This document shows positions 43,966-54,899 of a stretch of DNA of 64,000 nt, in pieces (position 1 is the stretch's first letter; every line of letters begins with the position of its first letter). Where the stretch lies: positions 110,212,353-110,276,352 of the forward strand of contig NC_080172.1 of the NCBI RefSeq assembly GCF_950295315.1. The letters run 5' to 3'. Made by a program: the position numbers and the translations under genes. Source of the DNA: Erinaceus europaeus (Eukaryota; Chordata; Mammalia; Eulipotyphla; Erinaceidae). The notes under the pieces are model-generated. The model searched no databases, was not told the origin of the DNA, and saw only the letters and a list, made by a program, of their open reading frames with translations.

Positions 43966-44090
43966 TGGGCAGGGAGGGCTAGATAGCATAATGGTTATGC
44001 AAAGAGACAAGAGACTCTTATGCCAGGTGGACCTTCCAGATTCTCTCCTTTGCAACAGAAAGAATCACTGAGCATGGAAACCCTTTGTGT
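43966..44090 (+). mobile_element. tRNA-derived SINE type C
   Basis: 'agatagcataatggttatgc', 'aagagactcttatgccaggt', 'agattctctcctttgcaaca'. Moderately diverged and short. Confidence 0.65.
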
Positions 44091-44534
44091 GCTTAGATAA
44101 AATATATTAGTATTTAATTAAGGGACAGCACATCTCAAGGAAGGAAATGTTTTAAAAAGAAGCAGGAAAAAAATGAGAAAAAGAAGTCAGTCACCTTTGG
44201 AGTTTTATAATCTTTTTATAATCTCATACCCCATCATTCACGAGTGACCAATTCATATTTCTTCGGGCTAATTCAATTCTTAGGATTCATACAGGTGAAT
44301 CTGAGCAGTCACTGTACAGGCACACAGGTCATGGGTGTCTGACCAGATACATATGCTACCCTTGGGGAAGCTTTGAGGGATATGATTTCTTCCTCTCTTT
44401 CCCTCTCTCTGTCTCGCTGTGTCTGAAAAATTTGACCCAGTGTGGTGAAACCCCACCAAGGACAAAAAATAAATTTATATATAAATGTGTGTGTGTCCCA
44501 ACTCAGTAATTAATTTAAAAATTCAAATTAACCA
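44091..44534. other. Unique sequence, nothing recognised
   Basis: Contains a short 'ccctctctctgtctcgctgt' SINE-like CT stretch near 44400, otherwise unassigned. Confidence 0.45.
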
Positions 44535-45392
44535 CATCAGCTGGGTTTGGGGAGTCCTGAGATTCCCAAACACACTTGATGGGTCTAGACCTCAAATAAA
44601 TCCCTCTCTACATTGTTACCTGTCATCTTTATCAGGAAAAACAAAATAGACCCCTCTGTGAGACCCCATAGGACCTTGCCCTCAATTTGGATCAACAATA
44701 ATAGAGAATGTCCCATCCTCTGAAGGCAGGATGGTCAACATACTCTATGCTACACCTAAGGAAGATGGGTCAATATTGAGGCATCTTGGAATGTTCCTAC
44801 TCATGACCACAGACTGTGAGCTCGGATCTATAGGCATGCAGAGGTCACATGGGCTCCTGAGCTGAATCTGGGACCCATATCACATCAAATCAAAGGGGTT
44901 TAGAGTCAACAATATTTATACCCCTTCCCATATTAGGGAGCTGCTGTCTTACCTGATCCAGCTTTCTGTTCCTTTTCCAGCCATGACATCATCTCCCCAG
45001 ACAATAACTTGAATCCTCCTTCATTTCAGATTTCAGGCTCAGGGAAAAAAAAAAAACTAGTATAGCCACAGGCCCTTTGGAATATAACTAAAATATGCCT
45101 ACTAGCTATCTAAAAAATGGAGACCGCTCCCCCCAACTCTTCATCTGCACTATTCCAGCCTTTAGGTTCATGATTGTTCAACAGTTTGTTTGGCTTTGTA
45201 TATTAACTCTCTTTTCAGTCACCAGTTCCAGATGCTAGCAGGATGCCGACCAAAATTCCCTGGACAGACAATCCCACCAATGTGACCTGGAGCTCCACTT
45301 CCCCATAGCCCCACTGTGTGGAGTTGTACCCCTCTTGTCCTATGGTTTTGTCAATGTTTCCTTTTTATAAATAAAATTTTTTAAAAAATCAA
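44535..45392 (+). mobile_element. Repeat R with internal 3' deletion
   Basis: Sense copy from 'gggagtcctgagattcccaa' to 'ttttataaataaaatttttt'. At about 45313 the text jumps from 'ccccatagccccac' to 'tgtgtggagttgtacccc', losing roughly 250 bp present in other copies. Confidence 0.8.
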
Positions 45393-45429
45393 TTAAAACC
45401 ATAAGATGTTTCTATGCTTAAATTGAAAT

Positions 45430-45640
45430 GACCAGGGGACAGGCAGTGGCGCACCTAGTTGAGCGCACACTTTACAGTGCACAGGGACCCAGGTTCAAGC
45501 ACCCGGTCCCCACCTGCAGGGGGAAAGCTTCACAAGTGGTGAAGTAGGGCTGCAAGTGTCTCTCTGTCTCTCTCCCTCTCTATCTCCCCTCTACTCTCAA
45601 TTTCTCTCTGTCACTATCCAGTAAATAAATTTTAAAAAAT
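45430..45640 (+). mobile_element. tRNA-derived SINE type B
   Basis: Plus copy: 'ggcagtggcgcacctagttg', 'gggacccaggttcaagcacc', core, 'tccctctctatctcccctct', AAATAAAT tail. Confidence 0.9.
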
Positions 45641-45804
45641 GGAATGACTGTTTTATACATGCTATTCACGGACTAAATATATGGGGAGAGAAGTATGCAT
45701 CACCACTGCAGGTCTGAGTATAAAATCGATATGGTTTTCTTTGGAAACATTTTTAGAAATTAAATGTTTATTTTCTTAGGATCTGCATTTCCACTTTTTA
45801 AGAA

Positions 45805-45930
45805 TGTATTGGAAGCTGGAAAAATAGCTCAGCCAGTTGAATGTGCACATTACAATGTGTGAGGCTCTGGGTTTGAGACAGAGGACTACATAGGTATGTG
45901 ATGAACAGCTGCTTTGCCCAGACTTTATGA
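45805..45930 (+). mobile_element. Old SINE-like head
   Basis: 'aaaatagctcagccagttga', 'gtgcacattacaatgtgtga', 'ctctgggtttgagacagagg': a diverged SINE head similar to 27635, with little body. Confidence 0.4.
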
Positions 45931-46130
45931 GATCAGCTGGGTGGTAGCGCACCTGATTGAGCGCACATGTTACCGTGCACAGAGACTTGAGTTCAAGCCC
46001 CTGGTCCCCACCTGCAGAGGGGAAGCTTCACAAGTGGGGAAGCATGGCCTGCAAGTGTCTCTCTTTCTATCTCCTCCTTCTTGATTTCTCTCTCTGTCTC
46101 TATTCAATAAATAAATATTTAAATAAATAA
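45931..46130 (+). mobile_element. tRNA-derived SINE type B
   Basis: Plus copy: 'gctgggtggtagcgcacctg', 'gagttcaagcccctggtccc', core, body, 'caataaataaatatttaaat' tail. Confidence 0.85.
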
Positions 46131-46134
46131 AAAA

Positions 46135-47058
46135 TTGGTTTTTTATGTTTTTATTTATAAAAAGGAAACACTGATAAAAACCATAGGATAAGAAAGGTAC
46201 AACTCCACACAATTCCCACCACTAGAACTCCACATCCCATCCCCTCCCCTGATAGATTTCCTTTTCTTTATCCCTCTGGGAACGTGGACCCAGAATCATT
46301 ATGGGATGCAGAAGGTGGAAGGTCTGGCTTCTGTAATTGCTTCTCCACTGAATATGGGTTTTGGCAAGTCTATCCATCCCCCCAGCCTATCTCTCTCTTT
46401 CCCTAATGGGGCAGGGCTCTGGGGAAAGTGGAGCTCCAGGACACATTGGTGGGGTCATCTAACCAGGGAAGTCAGGTTGGCATCATGGTAGCATATGGAA
46501 CCTGGTGGCTGAAAGGAGAGTTAACATATAAAGCCAAACAAATTGTTAACTAATCATGAACCTAAAGGCTTGAATAGTGCAGATGAAGAGCTGGGGGGAG
46601 CTCCATTTTGTAGATAGCTAGTAGGCCTATTTTAGGTATATTCCAAAGGGTTCATGACTATACTAGCTTTGTTGTTGTTGTTGTTGTTGTTGTTGTTCCC
46701 TGAGCCTGAAATCTGATACACAGGTGGGTCCAAGTTATTGTCTGGGGAGATGATGTCATGGCTGGAAAAAAGACCAGAAAGCTGGATCAGGGAAGAGAGT
46801 TGCTCCCAAATATGGGAAAGGGATATAAATATTGTTGACTGTAAACACCATCAATTTGATCTAGGGCCCATATTCAGCTTAGGAGCCTATGTGACCTCTG
46901 CATGCCTGTAGATCTGAGCTCACATTTTGTGGTCATGAGTAGGAACATTCAAAGCTTCCCCAATTTCAGAACCCATCGTCCTCAGGTGGAAGATAAGAAT
47001 ATGTTGTCCAGCCTCTACCGTTGTTGGAACAGTCTCTACCGTTGTTGATCCAAGTTGA
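46135..47058 (-). mobile_element. Repeat R, 5'-truncated copy
   Basis: Reverse-complement copy: 'aaaccataggataagaaagg', 'tccctctgggaacgtggacc', 'gtggtcatgagtaggaacat', ending near 'gttgatccaagttgat'. It contains a (GTT)n array at 46670-46696. Confidence 0.8.
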
Positions 47059-47069
47059 TCCCTTCTTGA

Positions 47070-47126
<57 letters not shown>

Positions 47127-47172
47127 GTCTCATAAATAAATAAGTATTTAAAAAATAAACAAAATGTTAAAA
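47059..47172 (+). mobile_element. SINE type D tail with CT microsatellite
   Basis: A (CT)n tract at 47068-47120, then 'tctcataaataaataagtat' and A-rich tail, the usual type D 3' end. The head is missing. Confidence 0.55.
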
Positions 47173-47271
47173 AAAAAGCTCTGGAAGTCAACTCAATAAT
47201 GTTATTACATATTACATATGTACTAAACTCTGGGTTTATTCCATGGTTCCATAAATTTAAAAAAAGAATTT

Positions 47272-47810
47272 GAGACCAGGTAGTGACTCACCTGGTGGAG
47301 GGCTTGTGTTAACAATGCTTAACAGCCAGGTTCATAGAGTCGGGCGATAGTGCAGCAGGTTAAGTGCATGTGGTACCAAGCGAAAGGACTGGCTTAAGGA
47401 TCCCAGTTGGAGGTCCCACCTCTCCTCTGGCAGGGGAGTCGCTTCACAGGCGGTGAAGCAGGTTTGCAGGTAGGTGTCTATCTTTCTCTCCTCCTCTCTG
47501 TCTTCCCTTCCTCTCTCCATTTCTCTCTGTCCTATCCAACAACAACATCTATAACAACAACAATAATAACTACAACAACAATAAAAAACAACAAGGGCAA
47601 CAAAAGGGGAAATAAATAAATATAAATTTTTTTAATTTTTTAAAATAAAACATTTAAAAAAGGGGAAAAAAGAGCCAGGTTCAAGCCTCTAATCCCCACC
47701 TGCAGGGAGAAGCTTCACAAGAGATGCAGGTGTCTCTCTTCCATTTTATCTCCCCCTTATCTGTCAATTTCTCTCTGTCTCTATCCAAAATAAATTAAAA
47801 ATAAATAAAA
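47272..47810 (+). mobile_element. SINE type B split by a type A SINE
   Basis: A type B head at 47272-47334 and its core/body/tail at 47684-47810 are separated by a type A SINE. The joint 'agccaggttca' is present at both sides (47324-47334 and 47673-47683), the target-site duplication of the inner SINE. Confidence 0.8.
47335..47672 (+). mobile_element. tRNA-derived SINE type A nested in type B
   Basis: Full-length plus copy from 'agagtcgggcgatagtgcag' to a long AT-rich tail at 47600-47672. The 11-bp TSD 'agccaggttca' is exact. Confidence 0.9.
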
Positions 47811-47934
47811 TATTTGAAAATTTTATTTTAAAGAGGTAAAGAATACAAAAATTGTACTTTGAAGTATTATTTATGTTCATTATTTTTTATGCCCAAAGGG
47901 TGTTGGGTTTTTTTGTTTTATTTTTGTTTTTGTT

Positions 47935-48276
47935 TAGCCTCCAGGGTTATCGCTGGGGCTCGGTGGCAACACAACGAATCCACTGCTTCTGGAGGGTATT
48001 TTTCCTATTTTGTTACCCTTGCTATTGCCCTTGTTGTGCTTGTTATTGTTATTGTTGTTATAGCTGTTGTTGTTGGATAGGACAGAGAGAAATAGAGAGA
48101 GGAGGGGAAGACAAAGAGGGGGAGAGAAAGACAGACACCTGCAGACCTGCTTCACCACTTGTGACGCGACCCCCTGTAGATGGGAAGCCAGGGGGCTCAA
48201 ACCTGGATCTTTGTGCAGTCCTTGTGCTTCGCACCATGTGTGCTTAACCCGTTGTGCTACCGCCCTGCCCCCCCAA
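47935..48276 (-). mobile_element. tRNA-derived SINE type A with 3' module
   Basis: Reverse-complement copy starting with 'gcctccagggttatcgctgg', then 'gaatccactgcttctggagg', GTT/GCT-rich bridge, body, core and head ending 'gctaccgccctgcccccc'. Confidence 0.9.
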
Positions 48277-48610
48277 GCACACACACAAGTTTTTATCACA
48301 CAGCACCAAGCAGTTTATTCATCCACACAGCTCAAAAAATAATAATAATAATAAAGCAGGCTCCCTTTATACTCTTATTTTCTTAGCCAGAACATTTCTC
48401 TGGCATATGTGATGCTGGACCTCACGCTTGAAAGTTCAACACTTTCTTCACTGAACCATCTCCCAGGTCACAGCAGGTTTACTTTAGTTTGCTGTTAAAT
48501 TTGAACTTCTAAAAATTCTCCCAATGCATTTGGGTTCACACTGTTTCTTTTCTTTTTCTCTTCAGCTACTATCCTCCTCTCCCCCTTAGCCCTGAGCCTA
48601 GATAAAGAGA
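48277..48610. other. Unique sequence, nothing recognised
   Basis: Short AAT run at 48337-48352; SINE-C-like debris is possible near 48415-48470, otherwise unassigned. Confidence 0.4.
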
Positions 48611-48614
48611 GATC

Positions 48615-48790
48615 AGCGGTTCTGGAATTAGCACAGTGGCTATGCAAACGGACTTTCATGCCTGAGGCACCAAAAGTCCCAGGTTCAATCCCTGGCATCA
48701 CTATAAACTGTAGTTGAGCAATGCTCTGTTCTTTCTCTCCATATCTCTTTCATTAAAATAAAATAGATGAATATATTTTAAAATGATTAA
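48615..48790 (+). mobile_element. tRNA-derived SINE type C
   Basis: 'ttagcacagtggctatgcaa', 'tttcatgcctgaggcaccaa', 'caggttcaatccctggcatc', 'agttgagcaatgctctgtt', AAATAAAT-type tail. Confidence 0.8.
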
Positions 48791-48794
48791 ATAA

Positions 48795-48940
48795 ATGAGA
48801 TGGGGAGAGAAGATAATGGTTATGCAAAACGAATTTCATACCTGAGGTACCAAATGCCCTAGGTTCAATCTCCAGCATTGTCATAGACCAGAGCTGAACA
48901 GTGCTCTCGTGAAGAGAGAGAGAGAGAGGGAGGGAGAGAG
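48795..48940 (+). mobile_element. tRNA-derived SINE type C, second copy
   Basis: 'gagaagataatggttatgca', 'tacctgaggtaccaaatgcc', 'taggttcaatctccagcatt', then a GA-rich tract at 48914-48950. It follows the first copy in tandem, probably as an independent insertion in its tail. Confidence 0.75.
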
Positions 48941-48950
48941 AAAGAGAGAG

Positions 48951-49389
48951 ATATCAGCACAGGTTGTATCATCTTATCACTGATCTATAAGCACAATCTG
49001 GAACCAAGGAAGCTACCACCCCATGAAAGATTTTAAACAAGCTATCAATAGGTAAAGGTTAAATTATAATAATGACCCATAGAATATTGTACAAAATACT
49101 TTAAGAATATAAATCTAGTTTTATATTATATAAATGCATGTGAATTATTCTTACACAATATAATATTACAAAAGAGCACTCATAATTGTGACTCATACAG
49201 TTTGTAGTGTAACTAACACTGCAAAGCAAAATTTATAGTATATAACATTTCTGATATATAAGTACACAGAAAAATATGAAAAATGGGCAAATAATCCTAG
49301 TTTAGTCCTGCTTTTTTGCATTTGTAATTTCTGCGATTTCTCTAACTAACTAGTATTGATTTCACAATAAATTTTCTCTTAACTCACCA
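48951..49389. other. Unique AT-rich sequence
   Basis: No repeat landmark or convincing frame recognised. Confidence 0.5.
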
Positions 49390-49402
49390 ATTATCTAGAT
49401 TT

Positions 49403-50182
49403 CTTTTTTTAATTTAATTTTTTATTTATAGAAGGGGAGCATTGACTAAACCATAGGATAAGAGGGGTACAACTTCACACAATTTCCACCACTAGAACTC
49501 TGTATCCTATCCCCTCCCTTAATAGCTTTCCTATTCTTTAACCCTCTGGGAGTATGGACCTAAGGTCATTGTGGGATGCAGAAGTTGGAAGGTCTGGCTT
49601 CTGTAATTGCTTCCCTGCTGAACATGGGCATTGACAAGTCGATCTATACTCCCAGTCTGTCTCTCTCTTTCCCTAGTGGGGAAGGGCTCTGGGGAAGCAG
49701 AGCTCCAGGACACATTGGTGGGGTTGTCTGTCCAGGGAAGTCTGGTCGGCATCCTTCTAGCATCTGGAACCTGGTGGTTGAAAAGAGAGTTAACATACAA
49801 AGCCAAACAAATTGTTGACCAATCATGGACCTAAAGGCTGGGATAGTGCAGATGAAGAGTTGGGGGACCCTCCAGTTTTTAGATAGCTAGCAGGCATATT
49901 TCAGTTATATTCCAAAGGGCCTGTGGTTATACTAGTGTATTTTTTTTTCTTGCCTGAGCCTGAAATCTGATATGCAGGTGGATCCTAATTATTGTCTTGG
50001 GAGGTGATGTCATGGCTGGCAGAAGGACCAGAAAGCTGGATCAGGGAAGAGAGTAGCTCCTTAATATGGGAAAGGTGTATAAATATTGTTGACTGTAAAC
50101 TTCATCGATTTGATGGGATCTGAGGCCCATATTCAGCTTAGGAGCCTGTGTGACCTCTGCATCCCTGTAGATCTGAGCTCAC
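49403..50182 (-). mobile_element. Repeat R, 5'-truncated with exact TSD
   Basis: Reverse-complement copy from the poly-A side ('aaaccataggataagagggg') to 'gtagatctgagctcac'. The 13-bp duplication 'attatctagattt' is exact at 49390-49402 and 50183-50195. This fixes both ends of the insertion and shows 5' truncation. Confidence 0.9.
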
Positions 50183-50195
50183 ATTATCTAGATTT

Positions 50196-50867
50196 ATTTT
50201 ACATTCCAGGGATCTTAGTCTATGAAAGGATGGTCATTGTTTTTTGAGTCACGAATGGAAAACTATTTAAGAGATATGCCTGCACTTTGAGGAATTGTCA
50301 CTAGGTGGTACACGACCCTTCTGGCAGATGTTTAAGACATTTTAATGTCTGCTATAACACTTAATACTGTGATTCTACAGAAAAGAGTGCAACCCTACAT
50401 TTGTTCTCTTATTTAAAAATTGTTTTACATTATCCAAGATCACTATTAATTTTACAGGCATCTATTTTCTGCCTTGCAATAAACACACACAAGAAAATCA
50501 TGGTTTAGGCAGCTAAGATATAACGAAAATAGAAATGACAAACATCAAAAATCCAACAGTTTTTTTCATATCACCTTGTCATCTTTCTATATCAAGTCTA
50601 TTCAGTTTTGTTCCATCCTTTAGAGTGGTACTGTGTGAATCTAGGACTTTGAAGATCAACATTTCTCAGATGCATTTCAATTGTTTATTTGTTTGCTTGC
50701 TTGCTTGTTTTTTCATAGAAAGCATCTTTGAAGGAATGAGATTCCTAGGGATATGATTTGGGAACTCTTTTCTTCAGCACTTGTCCATCTTGTTTAATGT
50801 AATTATTTTGTTTCAATCCAGCTGAAGTTTCCAGCTTTTTTACTCCTCATAATAGATTTCTTTTAAG
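50196..50867. other. Unique sequence, nothing recognised
   Basis: AT-rich, short GTTT/GCTT run near 50681-50710, no convincing frame. Confidence 0.5.
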
Positions 50868-51071
50868 GGATCAGGTGGTGGTGCATCTGGTTAAGCCTGC
50901 GCACACTAAAAGGCACAAGGACCCAGATTCAAGCCCCTGCTCCCCACCTGAAGGGGGAAAGCTTTACAAGTGGTAAAGCAGGGCTGCAGCTGTCTCTTTG
51001 TCCCTTTCCCTTCTTCCCTTCCCTTCCCTTCTCAATTCCTCTCTGTCTCTATCTAATAATAAGTAAATAAA
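50868..51071 (+). mobile_element. tRNA-derived SINE type B
   Basis: Plus copy: 'caggtggtggtgcatctggt', core, TTCCC-rich body, 'ctaataataagtaaataaac' tail. Confidence 0.85.
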
Positions 51072-51079
51072 CATATAGT

Positions 51080-51301
51080 AGGGAATTTGGCAGTAGCACA
51101 GCGGGTTAAGTGCAAGTGGCACGAAGCAAAAGGACCGGCATAAGGATCAGGTTCAAGCCCCCAGCTCGGGGAGTCGCTTCACAGGCAATGAAGCAGGTCT
51201 GCAGGTGTCTATCTTTCTCCCCACCTCTCTGTCTTCCCCTGCTCTCTCCATTTCTCTCTGTCCTAACAATGACGACGTCAATAACAACAATAATAAAAAA
51301 A
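51080..51301 (+). mobile_element. tRNA-derived SINE type A with TSD
   Basis: Plus copy with a small core deletion. 'atatagta' at 51072-51079 and 51302-51309 is the likely TSD, so it landed in the tail of the type B SINE before it. Confidence 0.75.
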
Positions 51302-51317
51302 GATATAGTAAATAAAA

Positions 51318-51624
51318 ATGTTTCTTTTTTCTTTCTTTTTCTCACTACCATGGTTATTACTGGGACTTGCTACCTGCACTATGATGATTCTATTGCTTCC
51401 AGTGGCCTTTTTACTCACTTTTCTCTTCTTTTTTTTTCCTTCCTTTATTTTTCTTGTAGAGACAGAAATAGATATAGAGAAACAGAGAGGAGTAAGACCT
51501 GTGGCACTATTCCACTGCTCGTGAAGCTTTCCTCTTGCAGGTGGAGACCAAGAGCTAGAATCCAGGTCTCACATCCTCATATGTGATGATGTGCACTCTA
51601 CCAGGCACACCACTGTCCAGCCCA
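51318..51624 (-). mobile_element. SINE type B with 3' module
   Basis: Module in reverse complement ('catggttattactgggactt', 'atgattctattgcttccagt'), T-rich bridge, 'gagacagaaatagatataga', core, head ending 'caccactgtccagccca'. Confidence 0.75.
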
Positions 51625-51689
51625 CATACTCCATCCTGACGGTGGCCATGTTCCATAGTCCCATAATGGCTCTAGCTATTATGTCAATG

Positions 51690-51955
51690 AATACACACAT
51701 TTTTACCAAGCCCAAGGACCAGCATTCAAGCTCCCCACTTGCAAGAAGGAAGCTTCACAAGCAGTGAAGTAGTGTTACAGGTGTCTCTCTTTTTCTCCCT
51801 TTCTACCTTCCCCTCCCTTCTCAATTTCTCTCTGCCCTATCAAATAAAACAAATGAGGGGAAGGGGAAAAAATAACTGCTAGGATTAGTGTATTCCTTGT
51901 ACAAACATGAAGCCCCAGTGGCAACCCTGGTAGCAAAAAATAAAATAAATATAAA
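51690..51955 (+). mobile_element. SINE type B with 3' module
   Basis: 'gcccaaggaccagcattcaa', core, CT-rich body, bridge and module ('gctaggattagtgtattcct', 'agccccagtggcaaccctgg'), 'taaaataaatataaa' tail. The head start is unclear. Confidence 0.7.
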
Positions 51956-52014
51956 ACCTGTTATACAAAGAAGTGGTAATTCTGTCAGTATGAAGAAAGA
52001 TTTTACATAGCTGT

Positions 52015-52260
52015 TACGGGGAGATAAGAGGTTGTACCTACAATGTCAACAAATGTATTGTAAGCCATTAACCCTTCAGAAAGTAAAAAAAAAAAAAAAA
52101 AAAAAAAAGAAATTGTTTAAAGAAGCAATTACTTGACAGAGAACCTAGTGGGGGTTCTATTGTTATGTGGAAAACTGGGAAATGTTCTGCATGTACAAAC
52201 TATTGTATTGACTGTCGAATATAAAACATGAATTCCCCAATAAAGAAATTTAAAAAAAAA
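52015..52260 (+). mobile_element. L1 3'-end fragments
   Basis: 'gataagaggttgtacctaca' to an A22 run (52086-52107), then 'ctattgttatgtggaaaact' to 'ccaataaagaaatttaaaa': two L1 3' UTR ends in sequence, the second of the young type. Confidence 0.65.
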
Positions 52261-52784
52261 AGAAGAAGCAATTACTACTGTACACTTACTTATCTCTTCC
52301 AATAGATTGTGAGTTCTTTGGAATAGAGAGTACCGATAGTTCATCTCAGTTTCTCCAGCTAGTAGTATCATGAATATTAGATAGCATTAAATTATTAACT
52401 GTTTGAATAATGAATAAATAAATAAATGATAAATAGAGTAATACATTTGTTAGTAAATGCTAGTAGGAACAGTTTGGTTCTACAAATACCAAAAACTAAA
52501 AACCTGTGTTCATATACGCTAATGCTACAGTGGCATTAATCCACTCATAAAAAACATTCATTGTATATGTTCTGCATTCCATGCACTGTGCTCAGGATAC
52601 CAAGACGAATAAGAAGAATTATGTCTTTGCGAAGGGCTCAATGTCTTGGATAAAAATAACTTGCATTTATTTAATGCTTCTTCAAATATTTTCCTCATGT
52701 TTGATATTCACGATAAGTCAGTGAGGCTGATATCTTTCATATGCACATTTTAAATCTTTAAAAAGTTTTACATAGGTAGAAAGA
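52261..52784. other. Unique sequence, nothing recognised
   Basis: AT-rich, AAAT run near 52410-52428, no convincing frame. Confidence 0.5.
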
Positions 52785-53033
52785 AATCTTTTTTTCCTCA
52801 GGGGTTATCGCTGGGACTCAGTGCCTACACTATGAATCCACTACTCCTGCGGTCATTTTTCTATTTTTTTTTTAATAAGGCAGAGAGAAATTCAGAGGGG
52901 AGGGAGAGATAGACACCTGCAGACCTGCGACCCCTCCTGAAGATGAGGAGCCAGAGACTCCAACTGGGATCCTAGTGCGGGTCCATGCCTCATACTATGT
53001 GCACTTAACCCAGTGCGCCACCACTCAGCCCCG
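52785..53033 (-). mobile_element. SINE type A, short form with 3' module
   Basis: Module ('caggggttatcgctgggact'), T run, shortened body, core with a deletion around 52928 and head ending 'cgccaccactcagcccc'. Flanks 'aaagaaatcttt' and 'aaagaaagcttt' suggest the TSD. Confidence 0.8.
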
Positions 53034-53063
53034 AAAGAAAGCTTTATAAAAATGTGTAAGTTT

Positions 53064-54004
53064 GTTCAAAGTTAACCCAATTACCAAATAATGTGATGAT
53101 AACATTAACTATCGATTGTCTTTTTGAACCCTAAGACAGCAGGAACCTCACATCTCCACTATAGAGCCTCTACTTCCCCCAGTCCTGGAACCAGTGGGTA
53201 GGGCCCACTTTCCTGTATGCCTCTCCCAATCCATATCAAATAATATTGCATCTGCCGATCACAACCTAAACAACACAACGATTGCCACCTCAACATGCTT
53301 CACTTCAGACTGTGTCCAGAGACTTCACGTGTGGAATGACAACCCTTCAGCTTCATTACTTGGGTGAGACCTTTCCTTTCATAGTATACTCTAATTCCAT
53401 CTCAGGTGGTTCACTTTCTAACAAAGTCCCAAAATCTAGGTATACACCAGTTTCTGTGAGAGAGAGCATATGTTCACACGTATCCGTAAACTACTGAAAA
53501 ATATATACCTGAAAGCAGAAGTACACTAGAGTTTGCAGTGAGTACCCCCCTAACACTTCCTCTCCACTATTCCAAGCTTTGGGTCCATGATTGCACAACA
53601 ATTTTTTGGCTTCGTATATTAACTCTCTTTTCAGTCACCAGGTTCCAGATGTCATCAGGATGCCGGCCAGGCTTCCCTGAACTGAAGACCCCACCAATAT
53701 GTCCTGGAGCTCCGCTTCCCCAGAGACCCACCCTAGTAGGGAAAGAGAGAGGCAGACTGGGAGTATGGACCGACCAGTCAATGCCCATGTTCAGCGGGGA
53801 AGCAATTACAGAAGCCAGACCTTCCACCTCCTGCAACCCACAATGACCCTGGGTCCATGCTCCCAGAGGGATAGAGAATGGGAAAGCTATCAGGGTAGGG
53901 GGTGGGATATGGAGATTGGGTGGTGGGAATTGTGTGGACTTGTACCCCTCCTACCCTATGGTTTTGTTAATTAATCCTTTCTTAAATAAAAAAGAAAAAA
54001 AAGA
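53064..54004 (+). mobile_element. Repeat R, variant 3' end, with exact TSD
   Basis: 'aaaaatgtgtaagttt' is exact at 53048-53063 and 54005-54020. Within it are 'cccagtcctggaaccagtgg', 'gtgagacctttcctttcata', an internal deletion near 53545, the core and the variant end 'gttaattaatcctttcttaa'. It shows that R extends at least 60 bp upstream of 'cctcacatctccac'. Confidence 0.85.
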
Positions 54005-54020
54005 AAAAATGTGTAAGTTT

Positions 54021-54240
54021 GGGGGCCAGGTGGTGGCACACCCAGTTAAGTTCACATAGTACTAAGTAAGCACAAGAACCTGGGCAAGAATCCAGTTTCG
54101 AGCCCCGCCCCCCCGCCACACACACACACACCAGTTCCCCACCTGCAGGGGGCACACAGGGAAGCAGGTCTAGAGGTGTCCTTTTCTCTCCCTACCTCCC
54201 TCATCCATCTCAGTTTCTTTCTGTCCTATCCAATAGAACG
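54021..54240 (+). mobile_element. tRNA-derived SINE type B with CA run
   Basis: Plus copy: 'gggggccaggtggtggcaca', 'gaatccagtttcgagccccg', a C/CA run at 54106-54132, core and body; tail degenerate. Confidence 0.8.
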
Positions 54241-54441
54241 GGGCCTCCACCTACAGTTATTTCTGTCAATCTTGTGATAGTGATCAAAGAAGACACTCCT
54301 GCCCCCATATAAAATTACAGCATCATCGTTAAAAACACATATATGATAGTATCGATAGGAACAGTGTTCATGAGAAAAAGGAAGATGTTTAATTTTCATT
54401 ATAAATAGGGCATTAAGGTAGCTTTTTTCATGACTACAGAG
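54241..54441. other. Short unique stretch
   Basis: Nothing recognised between two SINEs. Confidence 0.5.
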
Positions 54442-54753
54442 AAAAGTTGAGCACACACATTACCATGCTCTGGGAAGAAGTATTCTGGTTCGAGCCCCCA
54501 ACTCCCCACCTGTAGGGTGGGGGTCGCTTCACAAGCAATGAAGCAGGTCAGCAAGTATCTATCTTTCTCTCTCCCTCACCATGTTTCCCTCTTCTATCAA
54601 TTTCTCTCTGTCCAAATAATTGAAAAAAATAGCCACAGGAGAGCTGGGATAGACAGCATAATGTTTATGCAAATAGACTCTCATGCCTGAGGCTCCAAAG
54701 TCCCAGGTTCAAAATCCCCCACACCACCATAAACCAGAGCTGACAATGCTCTG

Positions 54754-54786
<33 letters not shown>

Positions 54787-54885
54787 ATGCCACAGGAACA
54801 GTGTATTCATACTGCAGCCACCAAGCCCCAGCAATAACCCTGGAGGCAAAAAACAAAACACACACACAAAAAGAAAAGAAAAAAA
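54442..54885 (+). mobile_element. SINE (type A/B) with 3' module, split by a type C SINE
   Basis: 'attctggttcgagcccccaa', core 'gtcgcttcacaagcaatgaa', body and start of module at 54442-54640; the rest of the module ('ggaacagtgtattcatactg' to 'agcaataaccctggaggc') at 54789-54885. Confidence 0.8.
54641..54788 (+). mobile_element. tRNA-derived SINE type C nested in a SINE module
   Basis: 'gatagacagcataatgttta', 'catgcctgaggctccaaagt', then an (AAAT)n tail at 54758-54788. 'gccacagga' at 54632-54640 and 54789-54797 is the TSD. Confidence 0.85.
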
Positions 54886-54899
54886 AAAAAAAGAAAGCT

